DNA from: CAVZZV01 sp963779845
Lineage (GTDB): Bacteria; Bacteroidota; Bacteroidia; Bacteroidales; GCA-2748055
Assembly: GCA_963779845.1 (NCBI GenBank)
Contig: CAVZZV010000006.1
Span: forward strand, 310,001-374,000
Length of the DNA stretch: 64,000 nucleotides
Reading direction: 5' to 3'
The notes below the pieces were generated by a model. That model ran no database searches, was not told the origin of the DNA, and saw nothing but the letters and a program-made list of their open reading frames with translations. Below, one piece after another: positions 36,060 through 44,413 of this stretch; positions within the stretch are counted from its first letter, which is position 1, and each line of letters begins with the position of its first letter. Position numbers and translations under genes: made by a program.

Positions 36060-37148
36060 TTACGTCAACCCCAGGTTTTTGGGACCTTTACCCATTCGGT
36101 CCATAATTACTGAACCCTCGGAAATTCCCTCCCGGAATTCTGTTTTCAGAAATTTTGAAACTGCTTCCCGGTCATCTCCATGATACAGCAGATGGATATT
36201 GGGTCCGGCATCGAGTGTGAAAGCCATGAATAAACCCGACTCATCCCGAAATTTTCTAATCTTCCCCAGGAGGTTAATCGTCTGAGGTTCCATCAGAAAG
36301 TAAGATGGATCAGAACTCATCATTAAAGAATGTAAGCTAAGTGCTTCATTCTCCACTACTTTAACAAACTCACCTTGATCGCCCGATTTTAAAGCCTCTA
36401 AAAGTTTTTTCAGATTATGATTTGCCTGGGCATACCGCGCTTTGGAATAAGGGTGATGGTTCATCATCTCATGACCTGAGCTACTACTAATTTTTTTCTT
36501 TTCTGCGTTTACAATCAGGATGGCATCCTCGATTTTCAGGAAAAAAGGATGCACAATATTTTCGAGTTCCCTTGCTTCGTAATCGGAAGATCCCTCCACA
36601 TATTGGGTTTTCCCCCATAGGACATAGTTGCCAAAAACAGAGCGTGAAGCACTCCCACTGCCCATTCTGGCCAGGAAAGAGGAACGCCTGAAAAAATCAT
36701 ATTGTCCGGGAGGATGCTCTAAAACTATTTTTTCCAGAGAGGCAAGGCAAAGGGCCAGTGCGCCCATTGCGCTTGCTGAACTTGCAATTCCAGCAGAATG
36801 GGGAAATGTATTTGAACTGTCGATATCAATCCTTAACTTGCCTAAAAATGGCAACTCGGAGGTCAACAACCTGAAAAAATTCTCCATTTTGGGTTCAAAG
36901 GAGGGCATTCTTTTGCCTTCAAACCGGAATTCCCATTGAAAGGAACCTGAATCTGAAGAGGAATAGACCAGTCTGGTTTCTGTCAGTGATTTATCCAGGG
37001 TAAGACTCAAACTGGGATTCATGGGAAGCTGGCCTTCCCGCTTACCCCAGTATTTGATCAGGGCAATGTTGGAGGGGCAGGTCCAATGAACCATTCCCTG
37101 ACCCAAAACAGCGGGATCCTTATATCGGATACTCGTTTTTCCACTCAT
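36060..37148 (-). CDS. mvaD: Diphosphomevalonate decarboxylase
   Basis: The 362-residue protein has the decarboxylase signatures WTCPSNIALIKYWGKR at the N-terminus, SLTLDKSLTETR, the ATP loop HSAGIASSASAMGALAL, the GSGSASRSVFG segment with catalytic Arg, and TLDAGPNIHLLY with the catalytic Asp. It converts mevalonate-5-diphosphate to isopentenyl diphosphate with ATP. It starts 4 bp after the GYDIA-kinase stop and precedes mevalonate kinase. Its presence shows a classical mevalonate route rather than an archaeal variant. Confidence 0.95.
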   Translation of the reverse strand: MSGKTSIRYKDPAVLGQGMVHWTCPSNIALIKYWGKREGQLPMNPSLSLTLDKSLTETRLVYSSSDSGSFQWEFRFEGKRMPSFEPKMENFFRLLTSELPFLGKLRIDIDSSNTFPHSAGIASSASAMGALALCLASLEKIVLEHPPGQYDFFRRSSFLARMGSGSASRSVFGNYVLWGKTQYVEGSSDYEARELENIVHPFFLKIEDAILIVNAEKKKISSSSGHEMMNHHPYSKARYAQANHNLKKLLEALKSGDQGEFVKVVENEALSLHSLMMSSDPSYFLMEPQTINLLGKIRKFRDESGLFMAFTLDAGPNIHLLYHGDDREAVSKFLKTEFREGISEGSVIMDRMGKGPKNLGLT

Positions 37149-37152
37149 GAAT

Positions 37153-38085
37153 CTAAGAATTTTTAGAAAGGATTAAGTCGGAATACCGGAACCAGGTTTT
37201 ATACCCTTTATCATAAAGAACTTTCTCCAGCTCTGAAACAGGCAACTCAGTAGCAAACATAATGAAATCCCCTCCCCAGGCACCAAGGGATTTTGCTACT
37301 CCATCCATATCTGAAAACTTAGCCTGACCTATGGGGGGAATCCCGAGCACACCGCTGATAATCTCTTCATGTCTTTTTATCAAAGTCATGAAATCTTTGA
37401 AATTACCTATCTCCGGGAGGGCATGGCTTATGGAGCTTACCTCTGCAATTTCTTGGGAATAGTCTTTCGTCCAGGTGCTAAATCTTTTTACCTCCTGAGC
37501 GGATGATTTCTTATCTCCAAGATAAATGAAAAATAGTTTCTCATGAAAAGCCGGCAAAAAGTCTGTTTTTTTTACCCGGGGTTTCCCATGATCAAGCCGG
37601 TAGATTACCGGATCTTGAGAAGAACTTGCCGCAATATCATATCCTGATCCCTGTGAAACCATAAAATGCAACTGAAAAGGGTCTACACCAGCCCAGGTGG
37701 CAATGTTAACCAATAAAGAAGAGGAGCTTCCCCATCCCCAGCCGGGTTCAAATTCAATATTGGAGAGAACGCTGACAGACCCTGAGGAATTTAAAAATTG
37801 GGGATTAAGCTTTTGGGCTGCCTTGAGAATTCCTTGAAGATATTCCGCTACAAGGATATTTTCTGAAGAATTTATTTCCAAATGAGGAAGTCCAAAAACA
37901 CCCTTAAACCAGGGATTCCCCATTACCGTCGTGGTCCATTCCAGGGCATCCTGACCTTCAGAAACAGAGATATTCAGGGTCTGTCCTCTTTGGGTGGGAA
38001 TACTTAAAGAGGCCGCTCCTCTCAAAACCAGATACTCTCCGGTGATCATAAGCTTTCCATTCGACCTGAAAAATTGCTGTTCCAA
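37153..38085 (-). CDS. GYDIA-family GHMP kinase, probable phosphomevalonate kinase
   Basis: The 310-residue protein contains GSGYDIAASSSQDPVIYR, the motif that names the GYDIA GHMP-kinase family of Bacteroidota, plus an ATP loop GWGWGSSSSLLVN and a short N-terminal NGKLMITGEYLVLRG. The other two GHMP steps of the mevalonate pathway are accounted for by its neighbours, so by elimination it should phosphorylate mevalonate-5-phosphate; this is inference from context. It lies 11 bp after HMG-CoA reductase and 4 bp before mvaD in the operon. Confidence 0.85.
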   Translation of the reverse strand: MEQQFFRSNGKLMITGEYLVLRGAASLSIPTQRGQTLNISVSEGQDALEWTTTVMGNPWFKGVFGLPHLEINSSENILVAEYLQGILKAAQKLNPQFLNSSGSVSVLSNIEFEPGWGWGSSSSLLVNIATWAGVDPFQLHFMVSQGSGYDIAASSSQDPVIYRLDHGKPRVKKTDFLPAFHEKLFFIYLGDKKSSAQEVKRFSTWTKDYSQEIAEVSSISHALPEIGNFKDFMTLIKRHEEIISGVLGIPPIGQAKFSDMDGVAKSLGAWGGDFIMFATELPVSELEKVLYDKGYKTWFRYSDLILSKNS

Positions 38086-38096
38086 TATCTTTTTGC

Positions 38097-39407
38097 TTAA
38101 ATTCCTGACCTTATTTTGTTTAAATAATCTTCTACACTGCTATATGAGACAGTTTTATCCTGAAAAAACTCTCTTATTTTAGAGGATTCCCTTTGGTTTG
38201 CTTTCAGTTCGATCAGGATATTTGACAGATGCATTCTCATATGCCCGTGCTGAATTCCTGTGCTTATTAAAGCACGTATAGCGGAAAAATTGCTCGCCAG
38301 CCCTGCTGCAGCTACCATTTGCATTAACAGTCCTGCGTCGGGATTATCAAGAATTCGGAGGCTCTGACGGCAGAGGGGGTGACTATTTGTAATGCCACCC
38401 ACCGTTCCCACAGGCATTGGCATTCTGAGACCAAAGGTGAAAATCCCATCGTGAAGCGTTACATAGGATAAACTTCTGTATTTCCCATCTCTTGAAGCAT
38501 AGGCGTGAGCAGAGGCTTCTGCGGCCCGGAAATCATTGCCGGTAGCCAAAAGAAGGGCTACTGAACCATTTAAGATCCCCTTGTTATGAGTAACCGCCCT
38601 GAAGGGATCCAGAGCGGCAATGTCAACCGCTGTCTTAAATCTTTCCGCGAATTTTTTGCCATCCATGCCAAAACCTCCCAATTGTTCCCAATTACAATTC
38701 ACTTCGGCAGATACCAGGCATTCCGGGGTATAGTTGGAAAGTATGGACATAATTATTTCTATAGCCTCCTTCTCCACAAGGTCATTATTATCAAAATGCC
38801 TTGTAAAAATAATCGCCATTTCCTCCAGGCAGGAATTGATAAAATTAGCTCCCATAGCATCGGCGGTTTCGAAAAACACCCGCAATTGAAAGAGGGAGTC
38901 CATTTCAGAAGTGAAATCAAGCAATTCCATCCCGGTAATTCCCCCTCCCCTTTCATGCATTTTTTTTGTCAAATGCTGAATCCCCAGTAAAAGCTCCTTT
39001 TCAATTTTTTCCATTTCCCCGAAGAGGATTTTTTTGTCTGCTTTCCAGAGAAAATGGATCTGTCCACTCTTAATGGTATTGAGTACTTTGGTGTGAAAAC
39101 CTCCATGCATTGACCAAAAACCTGCAGCGGAAGCCGCTGCAGCGACAACTGAACTCTCCTCTGTTACCATGGGAAAATGGTATACCCTCCCATTAATGGA
39201 AAAATTAGGGGCAATACTAAAGGGAAGAATAAAATTTGAAAGGCAATTTTCACTCAGATTATCAATAATAGTCTGTGTGGCAGCATCCGGCCTTTCCATT
39301 TTTTCCCATTCCCGAAGAAAGGATGAAGGATCATGTAAATCCGAACTTACCAGGTTTCGTTTCTCCTGTTTCTTCAATTTAGAAAATCCGTCTATTCTTT
39401 TGGCCAT
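38097..39407 (-). CDS. mvaA: Hydroxymethylglutaryl-CoA reductase, class II
   Basis: The 436-residue protein is a soluble class II HMG-CoA reductase. It has FPMVTEESSVVAAAASAA with the catalytic Glu, VTHNKGILNG with Lys, MPVGTVGGIT, and the C-terminal GIQHGHMRMHLSN with a His. No membrane anchor is present. It interconverts HMG-CoA and mevalonate using two NAD(P)H. Class II enzymes were first known as degradative, but here the reductase sits with IPP isomerase, two kinases and mvaD, so it should work in synthesis. It starts 2 bp after the isomerase gene. Confidence 0.95.
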   Translation of the reverse strand: MAKRIDGFSKLKKQEKRNLVSSDLHDPSSFLREWEKMERPDAATQTIIDNLSENCLSNFILPFSIAPNFSINGRVYHFPMVTEESSVVAAAASAAGFWSMHGGFHTKVLNTIKSGQIHFLWKADKKILFGEMEKIEKELLLGIQHLTKKMHERGGGITGMELLDFTSEMDSLFQLRVFFETADAMGANFINSCLEEMAIIFTRHFDNNDLVEKEAIEIIMSILSNYTPECLVSAEVNCNWEQLGGFGMDGKKFAERFKTAVDIAALDPFRAVTHNKGILNGSVALLLATGNDFRAAEASAHAYASRDGKYRSLSYVTLHDGIFTFGLRMPMPVGTVGGITNSHPLCRQSLRILDNPDAGLLMQMVAAAGLASNFSAIRALISTGIQHGHMRMHLSNILIELKANQRESSKIREFFQDKTVSYSSVEDYLNKIRSGI

Positions 39408-39409
39408 AA

Positions 39410-40402
39410 TTAATCAACATTTCGGAGATATGCATACGCAAGCTCCAGTCCTTTGACCTGATAACCCACAAATTCCCTCAATTCTTCATAACTTCCCCTG
39501 GCGTATTTCAGGAAAGATGAAGCCTGCCCATAAATTGCCGGTATTTTGGAGCGTTGAATGAGAAAATATCCGTCAAGGAAATTTTTTATTCCTCCGGATA
39601 TGATCAAGTTGTGGGTATTTATCTTTTCCTCATCCACAATTCTGTTAACCAGTTCTGTCATTTGAAAGGCATCATGCCCGATCCTGGAAAGGGGCTCAAA
39701 TAATTCCTGACCTGGCCCCTGGCTACGCATCAACTCCAGCTTTGCAAAATTTGTCCCTCCGAATGCAGCAAATTCAACAGCCTGTAATGGTAATTGAAGC
39801 AACGCTTTCAGGCTTTCATATCCCATTCCCTGCCCAACCTCTTTAACAACCAAAGGGTACTTGAAATTCTCAAGAAGAGATTTAATTGTTTGAAGGGGTG
39901 AAACGGTATACCGGTCCCCTTCAGGTTGAAACCATTCCTGCAAAGGGTTCACATGAATAATAAGCCCATCAGCTCTTAATTTTTCCACCAATTCCGAAAT
40001 TTTAGCTTCCCTGGAATTCTCCAGTAATTCCTGCACTTGTGCGATTCCCAGATTGGCAAACAGGGGCATTTCACCTCCAATGATCGAGCGCATATCGAAA
40101 TCGGAGAAGTGCTTATCACTTTCAAGTATTGACCGGCAGGAACCAAGACCCATTCCCATCCCGAATTCATTGCAGGCAGTTGCCAGATTACGGTTGATCA
40201 CTCCGGCCAGTTCAGTTCCCCCCGTCATACTGGAGACCCACAAGGGAATTCTCTGGGATTTATTTCCGAAGGGGAAAGGTCCGGGAATTTCTTTCGGATG
40301 AGGATTTAACAAGGGTTCATAATAAAAACGATGATCGATATCCCCCCTTTTGATTTGGGATTCAAAAGCAAGTTCGATATGATCTTTTTTTCGGTTTTCC
40401 AT
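39410..40402 (-). CDS. fni: Type 2 isopentenyl-diphosphate delta-isomerase (FMN)
   Basis: The 330-residue TIM-barrel protein has the type 2 motifs KDHIELAFESQ near the N-terminus, WVSSMTGGTE (FMN binding), GMGLGSCR, VVKEVGQGMG, FAAFGGTNFA and the C-terminal ISGGIKNFLDG. It isomerises IPP to DMAPP with reduced FMN. It begins 10 bp downstream of the acyl-CoA dehydrogenase and 2 bp ahead of mvaA. It is thus the point where the leucine-type genes meet the mevalonate genes in one continuous operon. Confidence 0.95.
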   Translation of the reverse strand: MENRKKDHIELAFESQIKRGDIDHRFYYEPLLNPHPKEIPGPFPFGNKSQRIPLWVSSMTGGTELAGVINRNLATACNEFGMGMGLGSCRSILESDKHFSDFDMRSIIGGEMPLFANLGIAQVQELLENSREAKISELVEKLRADGLIIHVNPLQEWFQPEGDRYTVSPLQTIKSLLENFKYPLVVKEVGQGMGYESLKALLQLPLQAVEFAAFGGTNFAKLELMRSQGPGQELFEPLSRIGHDAFQMTELVNRIVDEEKINTHNLIISGGIKNFLDGYFLIQRSKIPAIYGQASSFLKYARGSYEELREFVGYQVKGLELAYAYLRNVD

Positions 40403-40412
40403 AGTTAATCTC

Positions 40413-41564
40413 TTATAAACCTAGTTTTCTGGACAATACCATCCTCAGTATTTCAGAGGTGCCTTCGCCAATTGAAAGAAGCTTCTGATCCCGGAAATAC
40501 CTTTCAACCGGGCCACTTTTAAACAAACCGGCCCCTCCAAATATCTGAACTGCCCCATCGGCAATTTCACGGGCAATTTCAGAGCAATATAATTTCGCCA
40601 TTGCAGCTTCACGCGTAAAATTACTGCCTGTATCCTTCAACCAACAAGCTTTATATAAGAGATTCCTTGCCAGCTCTATTTTAAGGTCCATATCCGCAAG
40701 TTTAAAAGCTATGGATTGGTTTTTACCTATTGGTCGACCGAACTGTTCCCGTTCTTTGGCGTAGGCCAGGGCATGCATGAATGCTCCTTCCGCGAGTCCC
40801 AGGCCTATGGCTGCTATGGAGAGACGTCCTCCATCCAGCGTATCGAACATTATATGTGGCCCCTTCCCCCTTTCTCCCAGCAGATTTTCTTCCGGGACCT
40901 CCACCTCCTTAAACCAGAGACGTGCGGTATCGGCAGATCGCCACATCATCTTTCCCGTCATCTTTTCACTGGTAAACCCCTCTCTCTCCCTTTCTATGAG
41001 GATGGTGGACAATTCCTTTTTCCCCTCTTTCATTCCCGTTATTGCCTGAAGGGTTATTCCCGCATTAATATCAACAGACCCATTGGTAATATATTGCTTC
41101 TCGCCGTTCACGATCCATTTCCCGTTAGAAAGCTTAGCCTGGGTTTCCGTACCCCTGGCGTCAGATCCTGCCATCTTTTCTGTCAGACCAAAAGCCCATA
41201 CCTCCTTCCCGGTGGTGAGGCGGGGAAGAAATTTCTCTTTTTGTCTATCTGTACCGTATTTATAAATCGGATAAATGCCCAGGGAATTGTGAGCAGCAAG
41301 AGTTGCAGCCTGGGAACTGTCTACCCGCGCCAATTCTTCCACGGCGATAATATAGGAAAGGGTATCTTTAGCTTTTCCGGTGTATTTTTCCGGAAGATTA
41401 ATGCCAAATAATCCGAGCTCCCCCATTCTCAGCGTTAATACTTCGGAAAACTCCTCCTTCTCATCAAGGGAGGCCGCAACAGGGGCAATCTCCTTTTCGG
41501 CAAAATCACGAACAAGCTTCCTTAATTCCTGGTGTGTCTCATTTTCATAAATGGAGTGTGGCAT
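40413..41564 (-). CDS. Acyl-CoA dehydrogenase, probable isovaleryl-CoA dehydrogenase by context
   Basis: The 383-residue flavoprotein has the ACAD motifs WAFGLTEKMAGSD, YITNGSVDI and the C-terminal IGEGTSEILRMVL. In the operon it would oxidise isovaleryl-CoA to 3-methylcrotonyl-CoA, feeding the carboxylase encoded upstream. However, the catalytic base appears to be the Glu in GEGTSE, the position used by short- and medium-chain enzymes. True isovaleryl-CoA dehydrogenases have Ala or Gly there and a Glu in LDLERL, where this protein has LDGGRL. The substrate may therefore be a different short or branched acyl-CoA. It lies 17 bp after the biotin-carboxylase subunit. Confidence 0.85.
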   Translation of the reverse strand: MPHSIYENETHQELRKLVRDFAEKEIAPVAASLDEKEEFSEVLTLRMGELGLFGINLPEKYTGKAKDTLSYIIAVEELARVDSSQAATLAAHNSLGIYPIYKYGTDRQKEKFLPRLTTGKEVWAFGLTEKMAGSDARGTETQAKLSNGKWIVNGEKQYITNGSVDINAGITLQAITGMKEGKKELSTILIEREREGFTSEKMTGKMMWRSADTARLWFKEVEVPEENLLGERGKGPHIMFDTLDGGRLSIAAIGLGLAEGAFMHALAYAKEREQFGRPIGKNQSIAFKLADMDLKIELARNLLYKACWLKDTGSNFTREAAMAKLYCSEIAREIADGAVQIFGGAGLFKSGPVERYFRDQKLLSIGEGTSEILRMVLSRKLGL

Positions 41565-41581
41565 AGAGCTGATTTGTTAAT

Positions 41582-43591
41582 TTAATTTATTGGCTTGTTT
41601 TCTAACAACATGATGGGGTGTCCGAGACTTATCTGCTCACCTTCCATGACTGAAATTTCTTTAATGCATCCATTGACCGGCGATAAAATTTTATTCTCGA
41701 TTTTCATTGAATCCAGAATGCAGAGCAAGTCCCCCTTGGATACTAGTCCTGAGGTCTCAACATTAAGTTTCACAATCCTGCCGAACATGGGTGATTTGAC
41801 CACATAATGACCGTTAACCTGCATCCCTGTATCTTTTGGTTCCAAAAAGGGAAGTTGGGGCAGACGGTCAAGAGGCTTTAAATGAAAAGCCATTCCATCC
41901 ATCGTGACCAGGTCTTCAACACCTCTTCCTATCACTACTCCGGCTTCTGTAAATTTACCATTCACATAGAATTGATAGAGATCTTTACAGCGGTATACCG
42001 TTCTGATCTCTTTCCATTCTTTGTCTACCTTCATTTTTATCAATCCACCTGCCTTAAATTCAAAAAGTAAATCATATTGTCTTCCCTGAAATATACACGA
42101 CTTTTTCATAAGCATCCTCCAAAAGCCTATTTGTCGCCATGGATTACTATTCAGTTTATCATTGCGATTTTTCATAGTCCCAAGTGCCCAGGCAATGAGG
42201 ATGGCAGACTCATCTACCCTATTTCGTTTCTCATTCAATTCATGGAGAATATCCAGTCTCCTTTTTTCAAGCCATGTAATAGAAATAACGTTGGTAACAT
42301 AGTCATGGTTCTCAAGCAATCTCACGAGAAATTCCCGGTTTGTTTTTATTCCATTGATTGTGAATAATTTAAGCGCTGTCACTAACTTTTCTATAGCCCC
42401 TTTTCTGTTCTTGTCATACGAAATAACTTTCGCAATTAAAGGATCATAATGAGAATTGAGCATGAAGGGGCCGTCAATTCCTGAATCAATACGTATGTCT
42501 TCCCTGTATTCAGGTTCGGCGTACTCTGTGATCATCCCGGGTGACGGGACAAAGCCTTTTAAGGGATCTTCTGCATATATACGAGCTTCGATTGCGTGGC
42601 CCCGGATTTTAATTTCCTCCTGTTTAAATGGAATTTCCCTGCCTTCCGCGATGGCTAATTGCAACTCAATAATATCAATATCACTAACCATTTCCGTAAC
42701 AGGATGCTCTACCTGAATTCTGGTATTCATCTCCAGGAAGTAAAAATTTTGTTCCTGATCCACCAGAAATTCAAGAGTACCGGCATTAACATAATTTATT
42801 TTACGAACAATTTTCCGGACAGCAGAAAACATTTGTTCGCGAACCCCCTGCTTAAGGAAGACAGATGGGGCCTCTTCAATGATTTTCTGATACCTCCTTT
42901 GTACTGTACACTCCCTTTCCCCCGGAATGACTATATTTCCATGATTATCGGCAAGTACCTGGACTTCTATATGGCGGGCCTCTTCAAAATACTTTTCCAC
43001 ATACACCCTCTTATCCCCAAAATAATTCTCAGCTTCTCTCATTGCCTCCTCCAATGCAACACCCAAACCTACATGGTCTGTGGCAATTCTTATGGCTTTT
43101 CCGCCGCCACCGGAGGCTGCTTTTACCAATAAAGGAAATCCAAGTTTAGCAGCCCCTTTCATGATCGTGTCGATCGTTCCTTCTATTCCCTGAATAAGAG
43201 GGATGGAGAGTTTACGGGCAAGATCCCTGGCATTAGCCTTGTCCCCCATCGCTGCAATGGCTTCCGCCGACGGTCCGATAAATATAAGGCCGGCTTCACG
43301 TACCTTTCCGGCAAATTCTGAACTCTCACTCAAGAAACCATATCCGGGGTGGATCGCATGGCAATATTGATCTTTTGCGACCTGAATTATCTTTTCCATA
43401 TTCAGAAAAGTTTCTGCCAGAGATTGGCCGGATAGCAATACTTTCTCTTTTGCCTTCCTGCAATACAGGGCATCTTTATCATCTTCTGTATAAATTGCAA
43501 CAGTAGCAATACCGAGTCTGTCCAGAGTCTTTATGATTCTGGCAGCAATTTCTCCCCTGTTGGCGATGAGGATTTTACGGATTAATTTCAT
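41582..43591 (-). CDS. 3-methylcrotonyl-CoA carboxylase, biotin carboxylase/biotin carrier subunit
   Basis: The 669-residue protein joins a biotin carboxylase (about residues 1-450: LIANRGEIAARI, ATP-grasp AASGGGGKAIRI, EMNTRIQVEHPVTE) to a C-terminal biotinyl domain with the attachment lysine in LDSMKIENK. The carrier motif is SMKI rather than the common AMKM. It carboxylates biotin with ATP and bicarbonate for transfer by the beta subunit encoded two genes upstream. Its start overlaps the end of the hydratase gene by 4 bp. Assignment to methylcrotonyl-CoA rather than propionyl-CoA rests on the beta subunit and neighbours. Confidence 0.92.
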   Translation of the reverse strand: MKLIRKILIANRGEIAARIIKTLDRLGIATVAIYTEDDKDALYCRKAKEKVLLSGQSLAETFLNMEKIIQVAKDQYCHAIHPGYGFLSESSEFAGKVREAGLIFIGPSAEAIAAMGDKANARDLARKLSIPLIQGIEGTIDTIMKGAAKLGFPLLVKAASGGGGKAIRIATDHVGLGVALEEAMREAENYFGDKRVYVEKYFEEARHIEVQVLADNHGNIVIPGERECTVQRRYQKIIEEAPSVFLKQGVREQMFSAVRKIVRKINYVNAGTLEFLVDQEQNFYFLEMNTRIQVEHPVTEMVSDIDIIELQLAIAEGREIPFKQEEIKIRGHAIEARIYAEDPLKGFVPSPGMITEYAEPEYREDIRIDSGIDGPFMLNSHYDPLIAKVISYDKNRKGAIEKLVTALKLFTINGIKTNREFLVRLLENHDYVTNVISITWLEKRRLDILHELNEKRNRVDESAILIAWALGTMKNRNDKLNSNPWRQIGFWRMLMKKSCIFQGRQYDLLFEFKAGGLIKMKVDKEWKEIRTVYRCKDLYQFYVNGKFTEAGVVIGRGVEDLVTMDGMAFHLKPLDRLPQLPFLEPKDTGMQVNGHYVVKSPMFGRIVKLNVETSGLVSKGDLLCILDSMKIENKILSPVNGCIKEISVMEGEQISLGHPIMLLENKPIN

Positions 43592-44406
43592 TCCAGGCTC
43601 TCCTTACTATTACTCCTTATTTCGCTCCATACCGGAGGCCGTTTTTCAAGAAAAGCGGTTACACCTTCCTTTCCGTCTTCTGAAGATCTTGCAGATGCCA
43701 GTTTACCGGCTGTAAAGCTGATCATCTTTTCATCGATATTTTTCGATGCAATCTCAGACAACATCTTGCGGGTTTCTTTAATAGCTTCAGGAGATGAAAC
43801 TAAAATATCGTCATATAATTTCCTAAGTGATTCTTCCAAATCCCCCTTTTCAAATAGATAATTGACCAGTTCCATTTCCCTTGCTTCTGTTGCCGAAAAC
43901 CATCTGGAGGTGATCATAAGATTTTTTGCAGCAGAATACCCAATTTTCCTTAAAACGTAGGGTGCGATAGTCGCGGGAACAAGCCCCAGGCGAACTTCAC
44001 TGAATCTGAATGAGGTTTCGCTATCGGCAACCACAATATCCGAGGCTGCTGCTATTCCGATCGCTCCTCCGGTAACATTGCCATGGAGAATAGAAATTAC
44101 AGGCTTTATGCAGGAATATATGGTGAAAAGCACTTCAGCCAGGGACTTTGCATCGTTTAAGTTGCTGTCCCACGATCCGGCTCCCATATCTTTCATCGCA
44201 TTCAAATCAGCTCCGGAGGAAAAAGACTTTCCATGACCACGAATACCGATGATCAGAATTTTCCCGTTTTTCTGAAGTGCCGGGAAAACATCGGATAATT
44301 CATTAATCATGTCAGGATTGATGGCATTATGAACAGCCGGACGGTTGAGCCATATAGTGGCCACGCCTGAATGATTCGTGATTTGTATCGTTTTATATTT
44401 CTTCAT
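43588..44406 (-). CDS. Enoyl-CoA hydratase, probable methylglutaconyl-CoA hydratase
   Basis: The 272-residue crotonase has the oxyanion-hole segments FSSGADLN and GNVTGGAIGIAAASD. The FSEVRLGLVPATIAPYVLRKIG block resembles LiuC/AUH-type methylglutaconyl-CoA hydratases. It should add water to 3-methylglutaconyl-CoA to give HMG-CoA. It starts 7 bp after the carboxyltransferase subunit and overlaps the biotin-carboxylase subunit by 4 bp, so it is embedded between the two carboxylase genes, as in many leucine-degradation clusters. Confidence 0.9.
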   Translation of the reverse strand: MKKYKTIQITNHSGVATIWLNRPAVHNAINPDMINELSDVFPALQKNGKILIIGIRGHGKSFSSGADLNAMKDMGAGSWDSNLNDAKSLAEVLFTIYSCIKPVISILHGNVTGGAIGIAAASDIVVADSETSFRFSEVRLGLVPATIAPYVLRKIGYSAAKNLMITSRWFSATEAREMELVNYLFEKGDLEESLRKLYDDILVSSPEAIKETRKMLSEIASKNIDEKMISFTAGKLASARSSEDGKEGVTAFLEKRPPVWSEIRSNSKESLE

Positions 44407-44413
44407 TCTTTCC

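Noticed and set aside
40716..41411. Plus-strand open frame of 231 codons opposite the acyl-CoA dehydrogenase
   Set aside because: Long, but antisense to a gene with full family motifs; composition is unlike a real protein.
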